A stretch of DNA of 21,858 nt, taken from NCBI GenBank assembly GCA_964528035.1, contig CAZGQY010000054.1, positions 1 to 21,858 on the forward strand. Direction: 5' to 3'. The stretch is from CAZGQY01 sp964528035. GTDB lineage: Bacteria > Pseudomonadota > Gammaproteobacteria > Methylococcales > UBA1147. Both the position numbers and the translations under genes were made by a program. Shown here in pieces: positions 6,313 to 15,400 of the stretch; position 1 is the stretch's first letter, and each line of letters starts with the position of its first letter. The notes beneath the pieces were generated by a model. It was not told where the DNA came from, did not search any database, and saw only the letters and a list, made by a program, of their open reading frames with translations.

Positions 6313-7516
6313 CCAACATGATATGTTCGTCTTCAACGCCCAGGTCTTTCAGCATTTTAATTACTGCATTATTCATCATCGGAGGGCCACACATATAATA
6401 TTCACAGTCTTCAGGCGCGGCATGATCCTTTAAATAGTTTTCAAAAATGACCTCGTGAATAAATCCTGTGTAACCTTTCCATTCATCCACGTCCAGAGGA
6501 TCAGATAAAGCGCAATGCCATTCAAAGTTTTCATTCTCTTTTGCCAAAGTATCGAAATCGTCCACATAGAACATTTCCCGCTTACTACGGGCTCCATACC
6601 AGAACGACATTTTTCGATTTGACTTTAGCCTGCGCAACTGGTCAAAAATATGGGAACGCATGGGAGCCATTCCAGCGCCACCACCTATAAATACCATTTC
6701 GTTTTCTGTATCTTTCGCGAAAAATTCACCGAATGGGCCGGAAATTGTAACCTGATCTCCGGGTTTCAGATTAAAGATATACGAAGACATAATTCCTGGA
6801 GGCGCATCAGGAGCATGCGGCGGTGGAGTAGCCACGCGAACGTTCAGCATAATTATACCTTTCTCTTCCGGATAACTGGCCATAGAATAGGCTCGCATGG
6901 TTTCATGCTTTACAGTCGAGACATAGCGCCACAGATTATAGTTGTCCCAATCTTCCCGAAATCTGTCTTCTACATCGAAATCACTATATTTGGAAACATG
7001 AGGGGGACATTCGATCTGAATGTAACCGCCCGCTTGAAAGGCGACATGCTCTCCTTCCGGTAGCTCCAAGACCAATTCTTTGATAAAAGTCGCGACATTA
7101 TCGTTGGATTTTACCGTACACTGCCATTTTTTTACGCCGAAGACCTCTTCCGCAACCTGTATTTTCAGGTCATTTTTGACTGTCAACTGACACGACAGGC
7201 GATCACCTTCAGCCGCTTCTCTTTTGGTGATGTGGGTAGTTTCTGTCGGTAATATTTCTCCTCCTCCATCAAACACCTTGACCTTGCATTGAGCACAAGT
7301 ACCTCCACCGCCACATGCAGACGGGACAAACAGATGTGCATCAGCCAAAGCAGTCAATAGTTTAGACCCCACCGGGGCATGGATGGTTTTTTCGTCGTTA
7401 ATTAATATACTGATATCTCCCGAAGCCACCAACCTGGATTTAGCACCAAGAATCAGAAAAACCAGACTAATAACGATTAGTGTGAAAACAAAAACACCTA
7501 ATATAATTTCTAGCAT
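6296..7516 (-). CDS. nqrF: Na+-NQR subunit F, NADH dehydrogenase module
   Basis: The electron entry subunit: it oxidises NADH through FAD and passes electrons to a [2Fe-2S] cluster. The 406 residues match family length. In order there is an N-terminal membrane helix (5-24), a ferredoxin domain with cluster ligands C68, C74, C77 and C109, a flavin-binding domain with RAYSMASYP at 208-216, and an NADH-binding domain with GGGAGMAPMR at 278-287 and CGPPMM near 375. AAGGA lies just before the ATG at 7516, nine bases after the nqrE stop. All key residues are present. Confidence 0.98.
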   Translation of the reverse strand: MLEIILGVFVFTLIVISLVFLILGAKSRLVASGDISILINDEKTIHAPVGSKLLTALADAHLFVPSACGGGGTCAQCKVKVFDGGGEILPTETTHITKREAAEGDRLSCQLTVKNDLKIQVAEEVFGVKKWQCTVKSNDNVATFIKELVLELPEGEHVAFQAGGYIQIECPPHVSKYSDFDVEDRFREDWDNYNLWRYVSTVKHETMRAYSMASYPEEKGIIMLNVRVATPPPHAPDAPPGIMSSYIFNLKPGDQVTISGPFGEFFAKDTENEMVFIGGGAGMAPMRSHIFDQLRRLKSNRKMSFWYGARSKREMFYVDDFDTLAKENENFEWHCALSDPLDVDEWKGYTGFIHEVIFENYLKDHAAPEDCEYYMCGPPMMNNAVIKMLKDLGVEDEHIMLDDFGG

Positions 7517-7525
7517 GCTGAATCC

Positions 7526-8134
7526 TTAGAGTTGAATGCCGGAGAAGGCCATAAAGCCCAATGACATCAGACCCGCGGTAATGAAGGTAATGCCAAGGCC
7601 TTGTAAGCCTGCTGGAACATCGCTGTATTTTAGTTTTTCTCTTATTCCAGCCATCGCGGTAATCGCCAGAGCCCAACCCAGGCCACTTCCAACCCCATAA
7701 ACAGTACTTTCGGCCAGGTTGTAATCACGTTCGATCATAAACAGACTACCGCCGAGGATGGCACAGTTCACAGTAATCAAGGGCAGAAATATACCCAATG
7801 CGTTGTACAACGCAGGGAAAAAACGATCCAATACCATTTCGAGTATTTGCACCATCGCTGCAATAACTCCAATACAACTCAACAAAGCTAGAAAGCTCAA
7901 ATCAATATCGGGCAAACCCATCCATGAGAGAGCACCCTCTTTAAGAAGGTAGTTATAAATCAAATTATTTGCGGGTACGGTCAATGTTTGTACGACCATA
8001 ACAGCAACTCCAAGTCCTATTGCAGTCGAAATCTTTTTGGATACAGCAAGAAATGTACACATGCCGAGAAAAAAAGCTAACGCAAGGTTTTCAACAAAAA
8101 CTGCCTTAACGAATAAACTGATATAAGCTTCCAT
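7526..8134 (-). CDS. nqrE: Na+-NQR subunit E
   Basis: A 202-residue, six-helix inner-membrane subunit, homologous to NqrD and RnfA. With NqrD it forms the intramembrane iron-sulfur site and part of the Na+ path. The cysteines that ligate that site are present: C26 in GMCTFLAVSKK and C124 in TVNCAILGG. The start at 8134 is chosen because GGAGG lies seven bases upstream, the family begins MEAYISLFVKAVFVEN, and it gives a one-base TAATG overlap with nqrD. The frame could extend further upstream, but only through nqrD coding sequence. Confidence 0.98.
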   Translation of the reverse strand: MEAYISLFVKAVFVENLALAFFLGMCTFLAVSKKISTAIGLGVAVMVVQTLTVPANNLIYNYLLKEGALSWMGLPDIDLSFLALLSCIGVIAAMVQILEMVLDRFFPALYNALGIFLPLITVNCAILGGSLFMIERDYNLAESTVYGVGSGLGWALAITAMAGIREKLKYSDVPAGLQGLGITFITAGLMSLGFMAFSGIQL

Positions 8135-8811
8135 TAATGGACCTCCAAATGTACGTCCGTGCCGTGCGCTGTCGGAATAATTCCATAATCCGGTTTTTCC
8201 ACCTGCACCGGCTTCCAGGTACGCACCGCCCAAATCAGTAAGCCGATGATAAAGAATGCACTGGGTGGTAGTAACAGTAAGCCATTAGAAACATACCATC
8301 CGCCATCCTGAACCAATGGAAGAATTTCAATACCCATCAATTTTCCAGAACCAAACAATTCGCGAATAACCGCAACAATGATCAATATCACGCTATAACC
8401 TAATCCGTTTCCAATCCCATCTAAAAAACTTTGCATGGGGGGATTTTTCATTGCGTAGGCTTCAGCCCGACCCATTACAATACAATTAGTAATGATCAAG
8501 CCGACAAATACAGATAAAGCCTTGCTGGTTTCGTATGCGAATGCTTTTAAAAGTTGATCAACGACGATGACTAATGATGCGATGATTGTCATCTGCACGA
8601 TAATTCGGATACTGCCAGGAATATGATTACGAATAATACTGATTGATGCACTGGAACATGCAGTCACTGCCGTCAACGCCACACACATTATAAGTGCGGT
8701 CGAAAGCTGAGAGGTAACCGCAAGCGCAGAACAAATACCAAGCACCTGCAATGTAATAGGGTTATCGTCCACAAGAGGATCAAGAATAACCTGTTTAATT
8801 TCACTACTCAT
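8134..8811 (-). CDS. nqrD: Na+-NQR subunit D
   Basis: 225 residues, multi-helix inner-membrane subunit paired with NqrE in inverted topology. Cysteines C27 (LGICSALAVT) and C110 (ITNCIVMGRAEAYA) correspond to the known Fe-S ligands. The end of the protein is a charged tail after a sixth helix. AAAGGGG precedes the ATG at 8811 and the nqrC stop is two bases upstream, so translation is likely coupled. Length is slightly above the usual 210 because of the C-terminal tail. Confidence 0.98.
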   Translation of the reverse strand: MSSEIKQVILDPLVDDNPITLQVLGICSALAVTSQLSTALIMCVALTAVTACSSASISIIRNHIPGSIRIIVQMTIIASLVIVVDQLLKAFAYETSKALSVFVGLIITNCIVMGRAEAYAMKNPPMQSFLDGIGNGLGYSVILIIVAVIRELFGSGKLMGIEILPLVQDGGWYVSNGLLLLPPSAFFIIGLLIWAVRTWKPVQVEKPDYGIIPTAHGTDVHLEVH

Positions 8812-8813
8812 TA

Positions 8814-9680
8814 TTATCCCCTTTCAGATTTGATTTTTTCCAGAAACAGCGAAAAGCCCTGATCGCTCATCCAGTAACGCAACAGATTAGTCACACCATT
8901 ACTGGTTAATGTCGCACCTGCCAGCCCGTCGACTTGAAATTCTGAGCCAGATTTTTGAGAATCAACCTGACCTTTAATTAGGCCAATAACCGGTTGCTGA
9001 GAATCATCATAAACTTTCTTACCCTTCCACAGGGCTCGCCACACCGGATTAACGACCTCACCGCCCAATCCAGGCGTTTCAGCCTGGTCATAAAAGTTCA
9101 ACCCGACAATAGTTTGTCCATCACCTTCTAGCGCCAGAAATCCATACATCGTTGACCAAAGTCCATAACCATGTACTGGCAAGACGATGGTCTCGATCTG
9201 ATCACCTTTTTTAAGTAAATAAACTTTTGCAAGCTTTGCACGTCTGCGTATGTGCGCCACGTCGTCTCCGGCAGAAATAGAAACATTCAACTCCGGGTTC
9301 TTGGCAGCTTTTCGCTGATCATAACTAAGAGGGTCAATCGATTCGTCATACTCCCCCGTTTCCAAATTGACGATTTTCTGTTCGAATTGCTTAAATGCAG
9401 TATCGACATCCATATCTTCTTCCAGCAAGCCAACTACGCTAAGAATATTTTTCTTCATATCCAGAGCTTTGTTGTGTTGCTGCAATGATTTTAAAGCGAC
9501 TGCGGAACCCGAAACCAAAATTGCACAGACAATACACAAGGACAACGCAACGGCAACAGTTTTTTCCAGGCTGTCGTTAGACAAAGCCAAAATCTTATCG
9601 GCATAAGGCTTCGATGCCTTTCCAATACGATTGATCATCGATGCGTCGTTCTCGGAATTCTTTTGGGATTCATCAGACAT
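8814..9680 (-). CDS. nqrC: Na+-NQR subunit C, covalent FMN carrier
   Basis: 288 residues with a single N-terminal membrane helix (about 42-65) and a periplasmic FMN-binding domain. The flavinylation motif is DGLAGATLTS (residues 251-260), with T257 the expected ApbE acceptor; the fourth position is Ala where Ser or Thr is most usual. A cytoplasmic extension of about 40 residues, rich in Ser, Asn and Asp, precedes the helix and makes the protein longer than the usual 255-260. AAGGATG lies upstream of the ATG at 9680, inside nqrB, whose stop overlaps by eight bases. Confidence 0.97.
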   Translation of the reverse strand: MSDESQKNSENDASMINRIGKASKPYADKILALSNDSLEKTVAVALSLCIVCAILVSGSAVALKSLQQHNKALDMKKNILSVVGLLEEDMDVDTAFKQFEQKIVNLETGEYDESIDPLSYDQRKAAKNPELNVSISAGDDVAHIRRRAKLAKVYLLKKGDQIETIVLPVHGYGLWSTMYGFLALEGDGQTIVGLNFYDQAETPGLGGEVVNPVWRALWKGKKVYDDSQQPVIGLIKGQVDSQKSGSEFQVDGLAGATLTSNGVTNLLRYWMSDQGFSLFLEKIKSERG

Positions 9681-10878
9681 AACGTTTCATCCTTCTTCTA
9701 ATATTCGACTGAATCACAAAATAGTCTATCAGCGGAGCAAACATATTCGCAAAAAGAATAGAAAGCATCATTCCTTCCGGAAAAGCAGGGTTTACCACTC
9801 GAATCAACACAACCATAACCCCGATTAAACCACCAAATACCCATCGACCAGTATCCGTATTGGCCGCAGTGACCGGATCGGTAGCCATAAATACCATACC
9901 GAATGCAAATCCACCCATAGTTAAGTGCCAGTACCAGGGTACAGAAAACATTGGGTTGGTTTCACTACCAATAATATTGAACAACAGGGACGTTACGAGC
10001 ATGCCTGAAAACACACCTAGCATTATTCGATAGGATGCGATTTTCGTATACAAAAGGAAGGCGGCTCCCAACAAGCAGGCTAGAGTTGAAGTTTCTCCGA
10101 TAGATCCTTGAGTAAAACCGAAAAATGTCTGCATCCAGCCAATGCCATTAACTGTGATTTCTTCAACTCCACCACTGGCAGCTAAACTTAATGCAGTGGC
10201 GCCGCTAAAACCATCCACTGCTGTCCATGCAGAATCACCCGACATAGACACAGGATATGCAAAGAACAGAAACGCCCGCCCGGTTAATGCCGGATTTAGA
10301 AAATTTTTGCCTGTACCTCCAAATACTTCTTTGCCGATAACAATTCCAAAAGAAATACCCAGACCAACCTGCCATAGTGGAATATCTGGTGGCATTATCA
10401 GAGCATAAAGCATGGATGACACCAAAAACCCTTCGTTCACTTCATGGCCTCGTACCACTGCGAATAAAACCTCCCAGATTCCACCCACAGCCAAAGTGAC
10501 AATATAGATAGGAAAAAAATACATCGCGCCGTGTAATAAGCAGGAAATCGGGTTACTCGCACTATAACCCACCCAATCGAGAAATAAACTACGCCAATTG
10601 CCTACAGTATCGAGACCCAAATCGTTCATAGCGGAATTTGCCTGGTAGCCTGTGTTATAGCAAGCCATCAAGATACAAAAGAACGTCGCAATGACGACAT
10701 ACGTCATCGTTCGTTTCAGGTCAAGTCCATCGCGGCAATGGGTGGTTCCTTTTGTAACATCGGCCGGCGTGTATATAAAAGTATCGACCATTTCATACAG
10801 ACCATAAAACTTTTCGAAGCGCCCACCATGCTCGAAATAAGGTTCCAGATCATCTAAAAAACGTCTAAGTCTAGACAT
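9673..10878 (-). CDS. nqrB: Na+-NQR subunit B, covalent FMN carrier
   Basis: 401 residues, the large membrane subunit that carries FMN and riboflavin and contains the main Na+ channel. The flavinylation motif is DGFSGATALS (222-231), with T228 the expected acceptor. Conserved blocks such as GHEVNEGFLVSS, FGGTGKNFLNPALTGRAFLFF and MATDPVTAANT are all intact. GGAAGGA sits just before the ATG at 10878, which overlaps the nqrA stop in TAATG. Length and topology are normal. Confidence 0.98.
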   Translation of the reverse strand: MSRLRRFLDDLEPYFEHGGRFEKFYGLYEMVDTFIYTPADVTKGTTHCRDGLDLKRTMTYVVIATFFCILMACYNTGYQANSAMNDLGLDTVGNWRSLFLDWVGYSASNPISCLLHGAMYFFPIYIVTLAVGGIWEVLFAVVRGHEVNEGFLVSSMLYALIMPPDIPLWQVGLGISFGIVIGKEVFGGTGKNFLNPALTGRAFLFFAYPVSMSGDSAWTAVDGFSGATALSLAASGGVEEITVNGIGWMQTFFGFTQGSIGETSTLACLLGAAFLLYTKIASYRIMLGVFSGMLVTSLLFNIIGSETNPMFSVPWYWHLTMGGFAFGMVFMATDPVTAANTDTGRWVFGGLIGVMVVLIRVVNPAFPEGMMLSILFANMFAPLIDYFVIQSNIRRRMKRYV

Positions 10879-12230
10879 TATCCTTCCCTTTCTATTTGAG
10901 TTAAACTGCTTCTTAATACCGGGCCAAAATCATGCTTTCCAGGATCAATAAAAGTACACAATGCAAGGTCTTCTTCATCCAGTTCAAGACACCCCAGCGC
11001 TTGAGCCATATCGGTATCTCCAACGACCAATGCTTTAAGTAACGGAGTGGGCAGAATATCCAAAGGCATTACAGATTCATAAGCCCCGATGGGTACAATT
11101 GCACGGGGGCTTCCGTTTTTATTGGTGGTCAAATGAAAGGCCCGTCCAGTTTTTCTTTCCAGGCTGGACAAATACACATTCAAGGCAGAAAATTTATCCT
11201 TACCCGGCGTAATCCAGCCAAACAATTCCCGGTCGCGGCCTTCTGGTAAAACCGTGATCTGGTAGTGGTAACGACCCAAATAGGCGGCCCAGTTAACCGC
11301 ATGATGCCCGTGCAGAAAAGAACCTGAAATAACTCGACTTTCTGAATGTTCAAGCTCGTCTTTTAAAAGATCTTCCGTACTTGCACAAATTCGTGTCCTG
11401 ATCAGTCTGGGCTTGAAAACTTGAGAACCCGCTATCGACAGGACGCGCTCGACATCCAGCTTCCCAGTTGTAAACAACTTCCCGATCGCCATTACGGCCT
11501 GGTATTTGGTTGACCATACTGTTTTCTTTTCGTTAACAGGATCGAGGAAATGAATATGGGTGCCAGGCAATCCAGAAGGATGCGGGCCCTCGAATTCAGC
11601 AACTTCGACTGAGGCACAATCGCCAATCGGTATATCGGAATTCGGTGCTTTGCAAACATAAACCTTACCCTGAGTAATTTTGCTGATTACCGTAAGGCCA
11701 TTGATAAAATCTTCTGCACGCGCCTTGATTATTGGTTCTGCATCCGGCGCCAATGGGTTAGTGTCCATCGCCGAAATAAATATTGAATGCGGCTCGCTAT
11801 CCAAACTCGGAATTCTGCTATACGGACGAGACTTAAAAGAGGTCCACATCCCGGAATCCACCATGTTTTGCTTGACAACATCAGCGGTCAAATCTTTTAA
11901 TTCTGACGCTTCATATTTTGAGAATGTTTCGCTGGCAGTACCCTTCAGATCAACAACGACGGCGCGCAAAATTCTTTTTGGTCCCCGAATGATACTGCGC
12001 ACAGTACCAGCACCCGGTGATGCAAATTTAACTCCCGGATTTTTCTTGTCGGTAAACAGTGCCTGCCCCAGCTTCACCGTGTCACCTTCGCTGACTAACA
12101 TAGTCGGCTTTACACCTGGAAAATCCTTACCCAACAGAGCCACTGAGTTTACCCTGGCCCCCTCATATATTACCTGCTCGGGTTCACCCTCTACAGGAAT
12201 ATCCAACCCTTTCTTCAATTTAAATAGCAT
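10878..12230 (-). CDS. nqrA: Na+-NQR subunit A
   Basis: 450 residues, the cytoplasmic subunit of the Na+-pumping NADH:quinone oxidoreductase and the first gene of the operon. It begins MLFKLKKGLDIPVEGEP, the standard NqrA start. An open frame extends 12 codons upstream to a TTG, but family alignment from memory favours the ATG at 12230. The ribosome binding site is poor (AGAAAG about 15 bases away). Sequences such as CASPGAGTVRSI-like and SGSFLHGHHAVNWAAYLGRYH follow the family. The 193 bases to the next gene upstream must hold any nqr-specific promoter; I see only a weak candidate (TTGGAG, 17 bases, TACAGT, near 12380-12410 on the minus strand). Confidence 0.97.
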   Translation of the reverse strand: MLFKLKKGLDIPVEGEPEQVIYEGARVNSVALLGKDFPGVKPTMLVSEGDTVKLGQALFTDKKNPGVKFASPGAGTVRSIIRGPKRILRAVVVDLKGTASETFSKYEASELKDLTADVVKQNMVDSGMWTSFKSRPYSRIPSLDSEPHSIFISAMDTNPLAPDAEPIIKARAEDFINGLTVISKITQGKVYVCKAPNSDIPIGDCASVEVAEFEGPHPSGLPGTHIHFLDPVNEKKTVWSTKYQAVMAIGKLFTTGKLDVERVLSIAGSQVFKPRLIRTRICASTEDLLKDELEHSESRVISGSFLHGHHAVNWAAYLGRYHYQITVLPEGRDRELFGWITPGKDKFSALNVYLSSLERKTGRAFHLTTNKNGSPRAIVPIGAYESVMPLDILPTPLLKALVVGDTDMAQALGCLELDEEDLALCTFIDPGKHDFGPVLRSSLTQIEREG

Positions 12231-12423
12231 TGTTAATTTGTGTCTTTCTGTCAAATGGCTCCACAATGTATAAGAATGAATTACACCTAATGCGGAGAAA
12301 TGAAAATTGATTTACCACGAAAATTTTAACGAGCAATTACACCATAGTTTTTTCTAATGGACAATGGTACAAATATAAAACTGTATAAACTATAAAACTA
12401 AACTCCAAGTATAATCGATAGCT

Positions 12424-15400
12424 TTACTGTTCCGTAGGCTTTACGGTAACTATAGATCTCAGCTCTTTTAAAAGAACTGCAATATGCTCCATTGCAATTT
12501 TAGAATCTCGTTGAATACTCCCGAGTAAATCAAGGTATCGGTTAATCATCAGACAATTCTGTTCACTCCATTGTTCCATGGAACCGGCTGTCTGAGTCTC
12601 CTGTTCGCTAACAACACAAGTTGTTAATGCCTGGCAAATTTTATGAAAATCATCGCGCAACGCCGAGCGCGACAAAGATTCCCAATAAGTTCCCTGAGGT
12701 AATAGGCCGATTTGGCTACGCAACCAATCCCAGTGAAAAAGTTCATCCAGTGAAAAATAGGCTGTGGCAACTTCCTGTAATTTGCGACCGCAATCAATAT
12801 GGACAGCAACAATATCTAAACAGGAAAACAAGCCTTTCAGGCTTGAAGTACGCTCTGCAAGTGATTTGGGTACTGATGCAGCCTGTAATGATTCAACTGC
12901 TTGAGATACTTCGATCTTATGCTGGTCGGGTAGAAGGGTACTCAGATTTTTTGAAACAAGTTTAATGTTCGTTCTAAATGCATTGATGCAATCTTCTGCT
13001 GATTGGTCACTCCGAGCATTGCTTTGTAGCCATAACATGGTTCGTTCGACCAGTTTGTTTATATCCTTAAATATACTTTGCTGTATTTCCTTATCGACCA
13101 AACCATCCTGGTCTTCGATTTCTGACCAAAATGACCGAGTATCAAATATTTCGACAGCCACAATAAATGATTTTAACACCTGGCCAATTGGCGCTCCGGT
13201 CTCATCCATTATTCGTAAAGGAAAAATAATCCCCAACTTGTTTACCATATCGTTAATCAGTTGGTTAGCAATTATTTCTTTTCTTAAACGATGATTTTTT
13301 ACCTGCCCGGAATATTTTTTACGTAAAATAGCTGGAAAATAATCGAGTAATATCTGCTGTGAGTATTCATTATCAAAAATTGTATTTTCTTCTAACAATA
13401 CATTTTTCAACATGATTTTGGTATAAGCGAGTAATACCGCAATTTCCGGACGCAAAAGACCTATGGAAAGATTATTCCTGTCATTGAGTACATTATCATC
13501 AGGGATACTCTCAAGAGACCGATTCAATCCACCCTGTTTTTCCAACAGATTAATTACCCACTTGAATAAATCCATTCGTTGACTGGATTCTGACTGGATA
13601 TTACTGATTGCCCTTGTTTGCAGGTAATTATTCCGTAATACCAGTTGGGCGACTTCATCTGTCATCGATTCCAAGGTAAGATTACGCTGTTTTACTGTCA
13701 AATCTCCATTGTCGACCATTCTGTTCAGCAGGATTTTTATATTAACTTCATGATCCGAACAATCAACACCCGCTGAATTATCGATAGAATCAGTATTAAT
13801 CAAACCGACATCGACAGAATATTCCAGTCGACCCTTTTGCGTAAAACCGAGGTTACCCCCCTCACCGATTACCTTACATTGAAGGTTTCCCGCGTCAACA
13901 CGAAGACCATCATTCGAACGGTCACCAACATCGCTATTGGATTCACTTGATGCTTTAACATAAGTTCCAATACCACCATTCCAAAGCAAATCAACAGGTG
14001 CACACAATATTTCCTGAATTAACTGGTTTGGTGTCAGTCGTTCTGCTTTGATGGCTAGTGCCCGTCGGGTTTCCAAACTCAGAGTGATCGACTTCGCTGA
14101 TCGAGAATATACCCCACCACCCTTCGAAATCAGTTTCTTATCGTAATCTTCCCACGTTGACCGAGGTTTTTTAAAAAGACGTTGACGCTCTTTAAACGCT
14201 TTTTTTGCATCCGGCTCAGGATCAATAAAAATATGCTTGTGATTAAACGCAGACAATAAACGAATTGTTTGAGTTTGTAACATTCCATTTCCAAATACAT
14301 CGCCTGACATGTCCCCAATACCAATTGCAGTGAATGTCTCTTTCTGAACCTTAACTCCCAATTCCATAAAATGGTGTTTGACCGATTCCCAGGCGCCTCG
14401 AGCAGTAATCCCCATTTTCTTGTGGTCATAACCCACAGAGCCACCGGAAGCGAACGCATCACCCAACCAGAACTTGTAACTTTTAGCGAGTTCATTGGCT
14501 ATATCAGAAAAAGTCGCGGTTCCTTTGTCAGCAGCCACCACCAAATAGGGGTCATCTTCGTCATAACACACTGTATTATCTGGCTTAACCGTTTCATCTC
14601 CCGCCAGATTATCGGTAATATCCAGTAATCCCCTTATTAGTATCTGGTAGCACTGAACAACTTCTGTTCTGGTTTCTTCCGGGCGCCAATCATCAGATAA
14701 CTGCTTGGCGACAAAACCACCCTTTGCTCCGGTCGGAATAATAACTGAATTTTTGGTTACCTGGGCCTTCATCAAACCAAGAACTTCTGTTCGAAAATCT
14801 TCCTTTCTATCCGACCACCTCAACCCACCGCGGGCTACTTTTCCACCTCGCAGATGAATTCCTTCCATTCGTGGTGAATATACAAATATCTCATAATAAG
14901 GTCGCGGAGCGGGTAAATCGTCGATTTTGGAAGGGTCGAATTTAAATGAAAGATAGGGTATATCTTTCTCATCACACAGTTCTTGGTAGTAGTTGGTACG
15001 AAGCATTGCGTGTATAAGATTTAGATATCGACGTAAAATTCGATCTTCATCCAGAGAAGCAACTTCATCGATACTTTTTTCCAGAGTTTTTGCTAATTTC
15101 TCAAAACTAATTTGACGTTTAACCACACAAGGATTAAATCGAGTCTCAAAGAGATTTATCAGTAATACTGATATTTGAGCATTATTGGCCAGCGTGTTTT
15201 CAACATAGGATTGACTGAATGTCATTCCAATTTGTCGCAAATAGAAAAACAGGGCTCTCAATATGGTTATCTGGCGCCAGTCCAGATGGGCTTCCAATAC
15301 CAATTTATTAAATCCGTCATTTTCTATTTTACCCAACCAGACTTGTCGAAAAGATTCTTCGAATACTTGCTTCAAAGAAACGATTTCCAGTTTGATCTGA

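Noticed and set aside
12225..12260. TTGACA just upstream of nqrA as a -35 box
   Set aside because: The -10 position would overlap the nqrA start codon and reads AATGCT, so it cannot drive the annotated gene.
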